Shown piece after piece: positions 26,311 through 35,731 of a stretch of DNA of 64,000 nucleotides. The stretch is from contig NZ_PDOC01000006.1 in assembly GCF_002760655.1 (NCBI RefSeq), forward strand, positions 124,001-188,000, in the 5' to 3' direction. The position numbers and the translations under genes were made by a program. Each line of letters starts with the position of its first letter. The first letter of the stretch is position 1. This DNA comes from Massilia eurypsychrophila. Lineage in GTDB: Bacteria; Pseudomonadota; Gammaproteobacteria; Burkholderiales; Burkholderiaceae_D. The notes beneath the pieces were generated by a model, which made no database searches, was not told where the DNA came from, and worked only from the letters and a program-made list of their open reading frames with translations.

Positions 26311-26958
26311 CTATTTCAGGCGGCAGGTCAGCATCCAGTAATATTCGAGCCGCGTGATGCGGATCTCGCGCACCGACGACGCCAGCTTCTTGCGCAGCGC
26401 GCTGTCGGACGGATACGTCTTCGGAATTTCATAACGCTCGCCATCGGGCGCCACGCGGATATGGTAGGTGTTGCCTTCCAGGTCGGTGCGCGCAACCGTC
26501 TCGCTGCTGCCTTCCACATACACATCATCGAGCAGCACCAGCACCACATCGCCGACCTTGCTGCGCACGTGCGCAAGGAATTTTTCCTGCTGCTCGCGCT
26601 TGACGTGCGACCACCAGAAGCCGATGAACACGGCGGTATAGCCGCCGATGTCGTCCGGCAGGTTCCAGGCGTCGGCGACGCGGAACTGCACCTTGTCGGC
26701 CGGCAGTACGCGCGCATTTGCCAGCGCGATCATTTCCGGATTGATGTCGGTAGCCACTACCGAGTCGGCACTGTCGGCAATGATGCTGGTCCAGTAGCCG
26801 GTGCCGCAGGCAAGTTCGAGCACCACGTGGCCACGCAGCGCCTCGGCAACGTGGCTGCGCATGGCGGCCAGGTCGGCCTGGCGTTCGGGCTTGTCGTACA
26901 CCAGGTCATGGCTGGAAGCGCTCTTGGCGTAAAACTGTGCGGATTGTTCAGTAATCAT
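26311..26958 (-). CDS. Class I SAM-dependent methyltransferase
   Basis: A 215-residue Rossmann-fold methyltransferase. SAM-binding motif I is VLELACGTGYWT (~residues 45-56), motif II VVATDINPEMIALA, and VADAWNLPDDIGGYTAVFIG follows. The substrate is unknown; no quinone- or tRNA-specific signature was recognised. It lies downstream of cysB on the same strand, 18 bp after its stop, so may be co-transcribed. Confidence 0.85.
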   Translation of the reverse strand: MITEQSAQFYAKSASSHDLVYDKPERQADLAAMRSHVAEALRGHVVLELACGTGYWTSIIADSADSVVATDINPEMIALANARVLPADKVQFRVADAWNLPDDIGGYTAVFIGFWWSHVKREQQEKFLAHVRSKVGDVVLVLLDDVYVEGSSETVARTDLEGNTYHIRVAPDGERYEIPKTYPSDSALRKKLASSVREIRITRLEYYWMLTCRLK

Positions 26959-26976
26959 GATTTTCTTATTAATGCT

Positions 26977-27918
26977 TTAGAGCTCGTAGGTTTCTTTCGC
27001 GCCGCTCATGGCCGACTCGACCATTTTGCGGTTCAGGGTCGGCGCCAGCAGCTCGATGAAGGTATAGATATAACTGCGCAGGTAGGCGCCCTGCTTGACC
27101 GCCACGCGCGACACATTCATGCCGAACAGGTGGCCGACCGGAATTGCGCGCAGGTTCTTGTCGCGCTCGGGATCGAACGCCATCCCCGCTATGATACCAA
27201 TGCCCATGCCAAGTTCGACATAAGTCTTGATGACGTCGGCGTCGATCGCCTCGAGCAGCACGTCCGGTTTCAGCGCGCGCAGGCCGAACGCGTGGTCGAT
27301 CTTGCTGCGCCCTGCAAAGGCGGTGTCGTACGTGATCAGCGGATACGTGGCGATTTCTTCCAGCGACACCGCTTTCGAGCGCAGCAGCGGATGGTCGGGC
27401 GGCACCACGACGACGTGCTCCCATTGGTAGCACGGCAACGTGATCAGCCCATCGATGCCGGCGATCGATTCGGTGGCGATCGCCAGGTCGGCCTGGTCGC
27501 CCTTGACCATCTCGGCGATCTGGCGCGGATTTCCTTGCAACAAAGACAAGCGTACCTTCGGATAGCGCAGCATGAACGCCTGCACCACCTTCGGCAGGAT
27601 GTAGCGCGCCTGGGTGTGCGTAGTGGCAATGGTGAAGCTGCCGCTGTCCTGCGCCGCGTATTCCTTGCCGATGCGCTTGAGGCTTTCGATCTCCTGCATG
27701 ATCAGCTCGACCGACTGGAGCACCAGGCGGCCCGGCTCGGTCAGCCCGCGGATACGCTTGCCGTGCCTTGTAAAAATATCAACACCGAGTTCTTCCTCCA
27801 GCTCAATAATGGCCTTGGACACGCCCGGCTGCGACGTGAACAAGGCCTTGGCCGCGTCGGTCAGGTTGTAATTCTGGCGTACCGCTTCGCGCACGAAGCG
27901 CAGTTGGTGGAGGTTCAT
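26977..27918 (-). CDS. cysB: CysB-type LysR transcriptional regulator
   Basis: A 313-residue LysR-family regulator. The N-terminal helix-turn-helix starts MNLHQLRFVREAVRQNYNLT with SQPGVSKAIIELE, identical in style to CysB/Cbl. The effector domain (~90-300) includes TTHTQARYILP and GNPRQIAEMVKGDQADLAIATE, typical of CysB. CysB senses N-acetylserine and activates sulfate assimilation genes. The gene is divergent from cysI with 177 bp between them, which fits direct control. ATG at 27918 was chosen over a longer frame (to 27969) because LysR proteins start at this methionine. Confidence 0.93.
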   Translation of the reverse strand: MNLHQLRFVREAVRQNYNLTDAAKALFTSQPGVSKAIIELEEELGVDIFTRHGKRIRGLTEPGRLVLQSVELIMQEIESLKRIGKEYAAQDSGSFTIATTHTQARYILPKVVQAFMLRYPKVRLSLLQGNPRQIAEMVKGDQADLAIATESIAGIDGLITLPCYQWEHVVVVPPDHPLLRSKAVSLEEIATYPLITYDTAFAGRSKIDHAFGLRALKPDVLLEAIDADVIKTYVELGMGIGIIAGMAFDPERDKNLRAIPVGHLFGMNVSRVAVKQGAYLRSYIYTFIELLAPTLNRKMVESAMSGAKETYEL

Positions 27919-27972
27919 TGGGTGTTCTTTAGATAATTTTCTGCATGCAACAGCACGCAACAAGCGCATTTT

Positions 27973-28005
27973 ATAAGAATGCTTATGCCGGATACGAATA
28001 TAAGC
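27973..28005 (+). promoter_or_regulatory. Candidate CysB-binding region in cysB-cysI gap
   Basis: ATAAG-AATG-CTTAT (27973-27986) is an interrupted dyad of LysR-box type, and another ATAAGC follows at 28000-28005. They lie upstream of the predicted cysI promoter. CysB binding is inferred from the position and AT-rich dyads. Confidence 0.45.
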
Positions 28006-28023
28006 AAATAAATACTCAGTAGT

Positions 28024-28051
28024 TTGGAATAAAGGCAGAGTTTAATACCAT
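28024..28051 (+). promoter_or_regulatory. Candidate promoter of the cys operon
   Basis: TTGGAA (28024-28029) and TACCAT (28046-28051) are spaced by 16 bp, 45 bp before the cysI ATG. The poor -10 match would suit an activator-dependent promoter. Confidence 0.4.
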
Positions 28052-28095
28052 AGGGACTAGTTTGGGGCTCCAAGCGCCTTTTAGGAACCGATCAT

Positions 28096-29784
28096 ATGTA
28101 CCGCTATGACCAGTACGACCATCTCATCGTCCGCGAGCGTATCGCCCAGTACCGCGACCAGGTGCAGCGCCGCCTCAGCGACGAACTGAGCGAAAACGAA
28201 TTTCTGCCGCTGCGCCTGCAAAACGGCCTGTACATGCAGCGCCACGCCTACATGCTGCGCATCGCGGTGCCATACGGCCTGCTGGCATCGAAGCAGATGC
28301 GCATGTTCGGCCACATCGCCCGCAAGTACGACCGCGGCTACGGCCACTTCACCACGCGCCAGAACATCCAGTTCAACTGGATCGAGCTCGAACAGACGCC
28401 CGACATCCTCACCGAGCTCGCCTCGGTCGAAATGCACGCGATCCAGACGTCCGGCAACTGCATCCGCAACACCACCTCCGATCCGTTCGCCGGCGTCGCC
28501 TTCGATGAAATCATCGATCCGCGCCCGTTCGCCGAGATCTTGCGCCAGTGGAGCACCTTCCACCCCGAATTCATCGCATTGCCGCGCAAGTTCAAGGTCG
28601 CCATCAACGGCGCCGAGAAAGACCGCGCCGCCATCGCCGTGCACGACATCGGCCTGACGATGGTGCGCAATGAGGCCGGCGAAGTCGGCTTCAAGTTCAT
28701 GGCCGGCGGCGGCATGGGCCGCACGCCGATCCTCGGCAGCGTGATCCGCGACTTCCTGCCGTGGCAGCACATGCTGACCTACACCGAAGCGGTCATGCGC
28801 GTCTATAACCTGTACGGCCGGCGCGACAACAAGTACAAGGCGCGCATCAAGATCCTGCTCAAGGCCCTCGGCGTCGAAGAATTCACCCGCCAGGTCGAAG
28901 CCGAATGGGCCGACCTGAAGGACAACGAAGAGACCCTCACCGCTGAAGAACTGGCGCGCGTCTCCGCCTACTTCACGGCGCCTGCCTACGCGTCGCTGCC
29001 TGACGTCGACCCGGCCGCCGGCCACGAAGACAGCAAGCCATTCGCCAACTGGCTGGCGCGCAACATCCACCCGCACAAGATGCCGGGTTACGCGTCGGTC
29101 ATCCTGTCGCTGAAAAAAACCGGCGTGCCGCCCGGCGACGCCACCGCCGAGCAGATGGATTTCATGGCCGACCTGGCCGACCGCTACAGCTTCGGCGAAC
29201 TGCGCGTCACCCACGAGCAGAACATCGTGCTCGCCGACGTCGAGCAATCGCGCCTGTTCGCCCTGTGGACCGAAATCAAGGCGCGTGGCCTGGCCACGCC
29301 CAACATCGGCCTCCTGACCGACATGATCTGCTGCCCCGGCGGCGACTTCTGCTCGCTGGCCAACGCCAAGTCGCTGCCGATCGCCGCGGCCATCGCCGAG
29401 CGCTTCGACAACCTCGACTTCCAGCACGACATCGGCGAGATCGAACTCAATATCTCCGGCTGCATCAACGCCTGCGGTCACCACCACGTCGGCTCGATCG
29501 GCGTGCTCGGTGTCGACAAGGACGGCGCCGAGTGGTACCAGGTGTCGATCGGCGGCGCGCAGGGCAATGCGCCGGCCATCGGCAAGATCATCGGGCCGTC
29601 GTTCTCGGCGCTGCAAATGCCCGAGGTGATCGACCGCCTGCTGCAGGTCTACGTGCGCAACCGGATCGAAGGCGAACATTTTGTGGACACCGCGCAGCGC
29701 CTCGGCATCGCGCCTTTCAAGGAACACGTCTACGCCACCCCTATCGTGGCCGGCAACCTGGTTGGAGAAGACCACTATGCTTGA
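28096..29784 (+). CDS. cysI: Sulfite reductase hemoprotein subunit
   Basis: A 562-residue enzyme that reduces sulfite to sulfide with a siroheme-[4Fe-4S] cofactor. The four ligands fit the family: C413 and C419 in CCPGGDFC, and C456 and C460 in GCINACGHH. Duplicated nitrite/sulfite reductase ferredoxin-like half domains are recognisable (GHFTTRQNIQFNW near residue 77, YSFGELRVTHEQNIV near 370). No CysJ flavoprotein gene follows, so the electron donor is probably a ferredoxin or other protein. It is the first gene of the cys operon and overlaps the DUF934 gene by 8 bp. Confidence 0.95.
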   Translation: MYRYDQYDHLIVRERIAQYRDQVQRRLSDELSENEFLPLRLQNGLYMQRHAYMLRIAVPYGLLASKQMRMFGHIARKYDRGYGHFTTRQNIQFNWIELEQTPDILTELASVEMHAIQTSGNCIRNTTSDPFAGVAFDEIIDPRPFAEILRQWSTFHPEFIALPRKFKVAINGAEKDRAAIAVHDIGLTMVRNEAGEVGFKFMAGGGMGRTPILGSVIRDFLPWQHMLTYTEAVMRVYNLYGRRDNKYKARIKILLKALGVEEFTRQVEAEWADLKDNEETLTAEELARVSAYFTAPAYASLPDVDPAAGHEDSKPFANWLARNIHPHKMPGYASVILSLKKTGVPPGDATAEQMDFMADLADRYSFGELRVTHEQNIVLADVEQSRLFALWTEIKARGLATPNIGLLTDMICCPGGDFCSLANAKSLPIAAAIAERFDNLDFQHDIGEIELNISGCINACGHHHVGSIGVLGVDKDGAEWYQVSIGGAQGNAPAIGKIIGPSFSALQMPEVIDRLLQVYVRNRIEGEHFVDTAQRLGIAPFKEHVYATPIVAGNLVGEDHYA

Positions 29785-30349
29785 ATCCCACAGCCAGATC
29801 ATCAAGGGCCGTGAAGTCGTCGCCGACGACTGGAGCGTGCTGCGCCTGGAGCCGGAGGATCCCTCCGGCGCCGACTCGCCAGATGTCGTTATCGTCCCCG
29901 AAGGGAAAATCATCGTGCCGCTGGCCGTGTGGCTGGCGCAGCACGACGCCCTGGCCGCGCGTACTGCGGTCGGCGTCTGGATTGGTGCCGATGAAAGCGC
30001 CGACGTCATCAAGGGCGAACTTGATCGCTTCGCCGTCGTCGCCATCGACTTCCCGAAATTTACCGATGGCCGCGGCTACTCGATTGCCTACAACCTGCGC
30101 AAGCGCCTGCGTTATGCGGGCGAACTGCGCGCCATCGGCGACGTCCTGCGCGACCAGCTGTTCTCGATGCACCGCGTCGGCTTCGACGCCTACGCAACGC
30201 GCCCGGACCGCGACATCCACGATGCGCTCAAGGGCCTGACCGTGTTCAGCGAAACCTACCAGGCCTCGGTCGACCAGGACCTGCCGCTGTACCGCCGCGC
30301 CGTGCGCGACGTGCGCGTCGAGAACACCGACGTCGGCTACGGCATCTAG
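29777..30349 (+). CDS. DUF934 protein of the sulfite reductase operon
   Basis: A 190-residue soluble protein. It matches the DUF934 pattern, with VIVPLAVWLAQ (~residues 45-56), a conserved DFPKFTDGRGYSIAYNLR segment (~93-110) and GELRAIGDVLRDQLF. Members lie almost always beside cysI in beta- and alphaproteobacteria and are thought to assist sulfite reductase, but the molecular role is not established. The ATG at 29777 overlaps the cysI stop; a longer frame starting at 29681 is rejected because it runs inside cysI. Confidence 0.92.
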   Translation: MLESHSQIIKGREVVADDWSVLRLEPEDPSGADSPDVVIVPEGKIIVPLAVWLAQHDALAARTAVGVWIGADESADVIKGELDRFAVVAIDFPKFTDGRGYSIAYNLRKRLRYAGELRAIGDVLRDQLFSMHRVGFDAYATRPDRDIHDALKGLTVFSETYQASVDQDLPLYRRAVRDVRVENTDVGYGI

Positions 30350-30358
30350 GAGCGGCGC

Positions 30359-31099
30359 ATGAATGACATCACGAATGGCCTGCCAAACCGCCTGCCGTCG
30401 CTCGTCGCCGACACCCAGGCCACGCTCGATCGCATCGCGCGCGACTTCTCGCCCGCCGTGTTCGCGTCCAGCCTGGCCGCCGAAGACATGGTGCTGACCG
30501 ACCTCATTTTAAGAGCCGGCCTGCCGATCGGGATCTTCTCGCTCGATACCGGGCGCCTGCACCCGGAAACGCTGGCCGTGGTCGATGCCGTCAAGGCGCG
30601 CTACGGCTACGACATCGCACTGTTCCACCCGAACCAGCAGGCGGTCGACCAGTACGTCGCCGCCAATGGCATCAACGCTTTCTACGACAGCATCGAGATG
30701 CGCCGCTCGTGCTGCGGCATCCGCAAGGTCGAGCCGCTCGGGCGCGCCCTCGCCGGCAACCGCGCCTGGGTCACCGGCCAGCGCCGCGCCCAGTCGACCA
30801 CGCGCGCCGAACTGGCCATCGAAGAGATCGACGCCGCGCACGGCATGACCAAGTTCAATCCACTGGCCGACTGGTCGGAGGACGACGTCTGGCAGTACCT
30901 GCGCGACAACCAGGTGCCGTACAACGCGCTGCACGACCAGGGCTTCCCGTCGATCGGCTGCGCCCCGTGCACCCGCGCCGTACAGCCCGGCGAAGACGTG
31001 CGCGCCGGCCGCTGGTGGTGGGAAAACCCCGACTCCAAGGAATGCGGCCTGCACATGGTCGACGGCAAACTGATTCGCATTAAATCCGTGGCAGCGTAA
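30359..31099 (+). CDS. cysH: Assimilatory adenylyl-sulfate (APS) reductase
   Basis: A 246-residue thiol-dependent reductase making sulfite. The four [4Fe-4S] cysteines are C118-C119 (RRSCCGIRK) and C201/C204 (GCAPCTR), which marks the APS-using bacterial type rather than the PAPS-using enterobacterial one. The catalytic cysteine C229 is in KECGLH. No CysC (APS kinase) is found in the operon, which agrees with direct APS reduction. It begins 9 bp after DUF934. Confidence 0.95.
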   Translation: MNDITNGLPNRLPSLVADTQATLDRIARDFSPAVFASSLAAEDMVLTDLILRAGLPIGIFSLDTGRLHPETLAVVDAVKARYGYDIALFHPNQQAVDQYVAANGINAFYDSIEMRRSCCGIRKVEPLGRALAGNRAWVTGQRRAQSTTRAELAIEEIDAAHGMTKFNPLADWSEDDVWQYLRDNQVPYNALHDQGFPSIGCAPCTRAVQPGEDVRAGRWWWENPDSKECGLHMVDGKLIRIKSVAA

Positions 31100-31122
31100 G
31101 CCACCACCACAAGGCATCGCCA

Positions 31123-32064
31123 ATGAACACACTTACCGACTCCCTGCCCTCGCTCTCCGACGTGATGAACGCGCGCCACCTCGACACGCTCGAATCCGAA
31201 GCGATCCACATCATGCGCGAAGTCGCGGCCGAATGCGCCAACCCTGCCCTGCTGTTCTCGGGCGGGAAAGACTCGGTGGTGCTGCTGCGCCTGGCCGAAA
31301 AGGCCTTCCGCCCCGGTAAATTCCCGTTCCCGCTGGTGCACATCGATACCGGCCACAATTTCGACGAAGTGATCGCCTTCCGCGACAAGCGCGCCGCCGA
31401 ACTTGGCGAGCGCCTCATCGTCGGCTCGGTCGAAGACTCGATCAAGCGCGGCACCGTACGGCTGCGCAATCCCGCCACCGACTCGCGCAACGCGGCGCAG
31501 GCGGTGACCCTGCTCGAGACCATCGCCGAATACAAGTTCGACGCCTGCATCGGCGGCGCGCGGCGCGATGAAGAAAAGGCGCGCGCCAAGGAGCGCATCT
31601 TCTCCTTCCGCGACGAATTCGGCCAGTGGGATCCGAAGGCCCAGCGCCCGGAACTCTGGGACCTGTATAACACGCGCGTTCACCCGGGCGAGAACATGCG
31701 CGTGTTCCCGATCTCGAACTGGACCGAGCTCGATGTGTGGCTCTACATCCAGCGCGAAAAGCTCGAACTGCCGCCGATCTACTTTGCGCACGAGCGCCAG
31801 GTCATTGCGCGCAACGGCCTCTTGGTGCCGCTGACCGACCTGACGCCGGCGCGCGACGGCGAAACCGTCGAGACCCAGGTCGTGCGCTTTCGCACCGTCG
31901 GCGACATCTCCTGCACCTGCCCGGTGTCGTCGACCGCGTCGACTGTTGAAGCGATCATCGCCGAAACGGCCATCACGCAGATCACCGAACGCGGCGCCAC
32001 CCGGATGGACGACCAGACTTCCGAAGCATCGATGGAAAAACGCAAGAAAGCAGGATACTTCTGA
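31123..32064 (+). CDS. cysD: Sulfate adenylyltransferase small subunit
   Basis: A 313-residue ATP-sulfurylase catalytic subunit. It has the PP-loop LLFSGGKDSVVLL (~residues 44-56), HIDTGHNFDEV, and GGARRDEEKARAKER. The C-terminus ends with EKRKKAGYF, the usual ending. With CysN it activates sulfate to APS at the expense of ATP and GTP. Its TGA overlaps the cysN ATG by one base. Confidence 0.97.
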   Translation: MNTLTDSLPSLSDVMNARHLDTLESEAIHIMREVAAECANPALLFSGGKDSVVLLRLAEKAFRPGKFPFPLVHIDTGHNFDEVIAFRDKRAAELGERLIVGSVEDSIKRGTVRLRNPATDSRNAAQAVTLLETIAEYKFDACIGGARRDEEKARAKERIFSFRDEFGQWDPKAQRPELWDLYNTRVHPGENMRVFPISNWTELDVWLYIQREKLELPPIYFAHERQVIARNGLLVPLTDLTPARDGETVETQVVRFRTVGDISCTCPVSSTASTVEAIIAETAITQITERGATRMDDQTSEASMEKRKKAGYF

Positions 32065-33383
32065 TGAACGCCCGCATTGACACCACCTCTGAAAAACTCA
32101 CTGAACGCGGCCTGCTGCGCTTCATTACTGCCGGCTCGGTAGACGACGGCAAGAGCACCTTGATCGGCCGCCTGCTGTTCGACAGCAAAGGCATCTTCGC
32201 CGACCAGCTCGACGCGATGTCGCGCTCGAAGCACAAGCGCACCGTCGGCGACGCCGTCGACCTGTCGCTGCTGACCGACGGCCTCGAAGCCGAACGCGAA
32301 CAGGGCATCACCATCGACGTCGCCTACCGCTACTTCGCCACGCCCAAGCGCAAGTTCATCATCGCCGACACGCCGGGCCACGAGCAATACACCCGCAACA
32401 TGGTGACCGGCGCCTCGACCGCGGACGCGGTGATCATCCTGGTCGACGTTTCCAAGGTCAAGCTGCGCGAGGACGGCGGTGTCGACCTGCTGATCCAGAC
32501 CAAGCGCCACTCGACCATCGCCCACCTGCTCAAGATCGAACACATCGTCGTTGCCGTCAACAAGATGGACCTGGTCGACTACGACCAGCAAGTCTACGAC
32601 CGCATCGTCAAGGCTTACCGCGAGTTCGCCGCCACGCTGGGACTGAAGGACATCACGCCGATCCCGCTGTCCGCCCTGTCCGGCGACAACGTGGTGGCGC
32701 CGAGCGAGAAGATGGCCTGGTACCAGGGCCCGACCCTGATCGAGCTGCTCGAATCGCTGTCGGTGTACGACGAATCGCACCATGCGCCGTTCCGCTTCCC
32801 GGTCCAGCTGGTGGCGCGCCACAACGGCCACGAGGCGGACGACTTCCGCGGCTACATGGGCCGCATCGAAGCGGGCATGGTCAGCGTCGGCGACAAGCTG
32901 GTGGTGCAGCCGTCCGGCAAAGTAGCGACGGTCAAGGACATCCTGACCCTGGAAGGCTCGCACGCTTCGGCGGTGGTCGGCCAGTCGATCACCCTGCTGC
33001 TGGGCGAACACCTCGACATCTCGCGCGGCGACCTGCTGGCCGGCGCCGCGCAGCCGGCCACCCTGCTCAAGAACGTGGTGGCCGACGTCTGCTGGATGTC
33101 GGACGAGCCGCTCGACGTGCGCCGCAAGTACTGGATCAAGCACGGCACCCGCCAGACCGCTGCCAAGGTCACGAAAGTCGACACGCTACTGGACATTAAC
33201 ACCCAGCAGCGCCATCCGGCCGAAGGGCTTAAACTGAACGACATCGCCCGCATCGGCCTGACGGTGCAGCAGCCGCTGGCGGCCGACGCCTACGACGACA
33301 TCCGCGCCACCGGCGCCTTCATCCTGATCGACGAAGTGACGCACCAGACGGTCGCAGCCGGCATGATCCGTCTCGACGCTTAA
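32064..33383 (+). CDS. cysN: Sulfate adenylyltransferase large (GTPase) subunit
   Basis: A 439-residue elongation-factor-like GTPase that drives APS formation by CysD. P-loop GSVDDGKST (~residues 24-32), DTPGHEQYTRNM and NKMDLVDYD are clear. There is no fused C-terminal APS kinase domain (CysNC), which fits an APS-reducing pathway. It starts at the cysD stop and is followed 10 bp later by cobA. Confidence 0.96.
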   Translation: MNARIDTTSEKLTERGLLRFITAGSVDDGKSTLIGRLLFDSKGIFADQLDAMSRSKHKRTVGDAVDLSLLTDGLEAEREQGITIDVAYRYFATPKRKFIIADTPGHEQYTRNMVTGASTADAVIILVDVSKVKLREDGGVDLLIQTKRHSTIAHLLKIEHIVVAVNKMDLVDYDQQVYDRIVKAYREFAATLGLKDITPIPLSALSGDNVVAPSEKMAWYQGPTLIELLESLSVYDESHHAPFRFPVQLVARHNGHEADDFRGYMGRIEAGMVSVGDKLVVQPSGKVATVKDILTLEGSHASAVVGQSITLLLGEHLDISRGDLLAGAAQPATLLKNVVADVCWMSDEPLDVRRKYWIKHGTRQTAAKVTKVDTLLDINTQQRHPAEGLKLNDIARIGLTVQQPLAADAYDDIRATGAFILIDEVTHQTVAAGMIRLDA

Positions 33384-33393
33384 GGAGCACAGC

Positions 33394-34146
33394 ATGAAAG
33401 CACTCGGCAAAGTCTATCTGATCGGCGCAGGCCCCGGCGCCCAGGACCTCATCACGCTGCGCGGTGCGCGCCTGCTGGCGCTTGCCGACGTGGTGCTGCA
33501 CGACGCGCTGGTGACGCCCGAGATGCTCGAGTTGTGCCCGCAGGCGGTGAAGGTCGCGGTCGGCAAACGCTGCGGCAAGCTGTCGACCGCGCAGGCATTC
33601 ATCAACAAGCAGATGCTCGATTGCGCCAAGAAATATGCGCTGGTGGTGCGGCTCAAGGGCGGCGACCCGATGCTGTTCGGCCGCGCCGACGAAGAGCTGC
33701 GCGCGTTGGAAGGCGCCGGCGTCGAGGTCGAAGTCGTCCCTGGCATCACCACCGCGCTGGCGGCGGCGGCGGCGACCAAGCAGCCGCTGACCAAGCGTGG
33801 CGTCTCGCGCAGCGTTGCCTTCTTCACGTCCAGCACCGCGCCGGAACATGCCGACCAGGTCAAGGTGCCCGACACCGACACGCTGGTGCAGTACATGGGC
33901 GGGCGCGAGGCGATCGTCACGGCGCAGCGCATGCTCGACCAGGGCTGGCGCCCGGACACGCCGGTGGTGGTGATTGAAAACTGCAGCCGTGCCGACCAGC
34001 GCATCTCGCGCCTGACTTTGGCGACCCTGGCGCGCGGCTTGGGCGAAGCGCGCGGCCCGGTCCTGGTCATGCTGGGCGACGCCCTGCAAATGCGCGAGCA
34101 TCAGCAGTCCGACACCGAAGAAGAAGCAGTACGCCTGACCGCCTGA
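33394..34146 (+). CDS. cobA: Uroporphyrinogen-III C-methyltransferase
   Basis: A 250-residue SAM-dependent SUMT enzyme that makes precorrin-2, the first step to siroheme, the CysI cofactor. Motifs YLIGAGPGAQDLITLRGARL near the N-terminus, VRLKGGDPMLFGRADEE (~86-102) and VVPGITTALAAAAATKQPL are typical. It lacks the CysG dehydrogenase/ferrochelatase fusion. The convergent CbiX-type gene just downstream could supply the metal insertion step. Confidence 0.94.
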   Translation: MKALGKVYLIGAGPGAQDLITLRGARLLALADVVLHDALVTPEMLELCPQAVKVAVGKRCGKLSTAQAFINKQMLDCAKKYALVVRLKGGDPMLFGRADEELRALEGAGVEVEVVPGITTALAAAAATKQPLTKRGVSRSVAFFTSSTAPEHADQVKVPDTDTLVQYMGGREAIVTAQRMLDQGWRPDTPVVVIENCSRADQRISRLTLATLARGLGEARGPVLVMLGDALQMREHQQSDTEEEAVRLTA

Positions 34147-34178
34147 GACGGTCCGACAGCAAGCGCCTGCGACGCTAG

Positions 34179-34544
34179 CTAGAGCGACCCGACACAATAA
34201 TCCGTCATCGCCGCCAGCACCGCCGGATCTTCCCCGACCGCGCCGGCCACCTTGATCGTCACGCCCGGATGATCGAGCCGCAACTGGTCGACCAGCAGCG
34301 GCAGGTCGCGCAGCAGGTGCCCGCCCTGGCCCAGGAACACCGGCACCACCGTGATCTCGTCGATACGCTGCGCGGCCAGCCGCGCCACCTCGGCCGGCAG
34401 GCGCGGCTCCATCAATTCCAGGAACGCCAGCGACACCGGCACGTCCGGCAAGCGCGCCGCGGTCAGGTCGCGCAGCCGTTCGAACGGCGCCGCCCACGAC
34501 GCGGCGCGAGCGCCGTGCGCAAACAGGATGAGTGCGCGGCCCAT
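34179..34544 (-). CDS. cbiX: CbiX-type sirohydrochlorin cobalto/ferrochelatase (single domain)
   Basis: A 121-residue small chelatase. The two metal-binding histidines are H10 in LILFAHGAR and H76 in GQGGHLLRD, as in CbiX-S/SirB proteins, which act as dimers. Given cobA in the convergent siroheme operon, iron insertion to form siroheme is the most likely job, though cobalt is possible. Its ATG overlaps the lptG stop by one base, so it is co-transcribed with the lptFG pair rather than with the cys operon. Confidence 0.88.
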   Translation of the reverse strand: MGRALILFAHGARAASWAAPFERLRDLTAARLPDVPVSLAFLELMEPRLPAEVARLAAQRIDEITVVPVFLGQGGHLLRDLPLLVDQLRLDHPGVTIKVAGAVGEDPAVLAAMTDYCVGSL

Positions 34545-35731
34545 CAGTGTCGCTCCACCCACCACAGCGCCCCCAGTGCCAGCATCAGGAACAGCAGGCT
34601 TGGCGCCACCGCGGTGACGAAGGGCGGCCAGGTACTGAGCAGGCCCAGATGCGAGAACAGCGTGTTGATCAACATGAAGCTCACTCCGATCATGATGCCG
34701 ATGAAAATCTTCAGGCTGATGCCGCCGCTGCGCGACTGCAGGTAGGCGAACGGCAGCGCCATCGCCATCAGCACGAAAATGGCCAGCGGGTCGATCAGCT
34801 TCTTCCAGAAGGCGATCTTGAAGCGGTCCGTCTCCTGCTTGTTCTCGGCCAGGTGGCGCGTGTAGACCGCCAACTCGTTGGCCGACATGCGCTCCGGGTC
34901 GGCCGACGACACCGACAGGATCTTCGGCGTGATCTCCGAGATCAGCTTCATGCTCGGCAGCTTCCTGGTCGATACCGCGCTGGTTTCCTGGCTGGTGAAC
35001 ATGCTCTGGTAGCTTGCGCCCTTTGCGCCCTGCGCATCCGGCGGCGGCAGCGCGCTGCTGTTCGAAAACAGCGTCTCGGTGACCTCGGCCAGGCGCCAGG
35101 TGTTACTCCCCTCGAACGTGGCGGTGGCCGCGGTGATCAGCGAGCGCATGCGAAAGCTGGAGTCGAACTCGTACAGCTTGACGTCGATCAGCTGGCCGTC
35201 GGTGCGGAACTGGCGCACGTTGAAAAAGCGCGAGCCGGTCACCGTGCCCTTCATGCCGTCGCTGCGCACCACATCCTTGGTCCACATCCCCGAGCGAAAT
35301 TCCTGCGACACCGCCGCGCCCTTGGCCGACAGCTTGAGCTTTTCGGCCAGCGGCGCCGTGCGCGGCGTTATGAGCTCGCCGAACACGAAGGTGATCAGCA
35401 CGAACACGATGCCGATCTTGAACAGCATCCACGCGGCCCTGCGCGTCGACATGCTCGACGCGCGCATGATGGTAAATTCGGAGCTGGCGGCAAACTGCGC
35501 CATCGTGAAGATGGTGCCGATCAGCGCCGCCATCGGCATCACCTCGTACACGTGGCCAGGCAGCAGCATCAGCACGTACAGGAAGGCGTGCTGGATCATG
35601 TAGCCGCCCTGCCCGACCGAACCGAGTTCGCCCGTCAGGTCCATGAACGCCGTCAGGGCCAGCAGCGCCACCAGCACGAAGAACACGGCCTGCATGATGC
35701 TGACCGCAAAATAACGTTGGAGGATCTTCAT
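34544..35731 (-). CDS. lptG: LPS export ABC transporter permease LptG
   Basis: A 395-residue inner-membrane permease of the LptB2FG complex that extracts lipopolysaccharide and passes it to LptC/A. It has six helices in two groups of three (residues ~10-115 and ~305-390) around a periplasmic beta-jellyroll (~125-290). The opening MKILQRYFAVSIMQAVFFVL is typical. A longer upstream frame is rejected: it overlaps lptF. The ATG at 35731 overlaps the lptF stop by 4 bp. Confidence 0.94.
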   Translation of the reverse strand: MKILQRYFAVSIMQAVFFVLVALLALTAFMDLTGELGSVGQGGYMIQHAFLYVLMLLPGHVYEVMPMAALIGTIFTMAQFAASSEFTIMRASSMSTRRAAWMLFKIGIVFVLITFVFGELITPRTAPLAEKLKLSAKGAAVSQEFRSGMWTKDVVRSDGMKGTVTGSRFFNVRQFRTDGQLIDVKLYEFDSSFRMRSLITAATATFEGSNTWRLAEVTETLFSNSSALPPPDAQGAKGASYQSMFTSQETSAVSTRKLPSMKLISEITPKILSVSSADPERMSANELAVYTRHLAENKQETDRFKIAFWKKLIDPLAIFVLMAMALPFAYLQSRSGGISLKIFIGIMIGVSFMLINTLFSHLGLLSTWPPFVTAVAPSLLFLMLALGALWWVERH

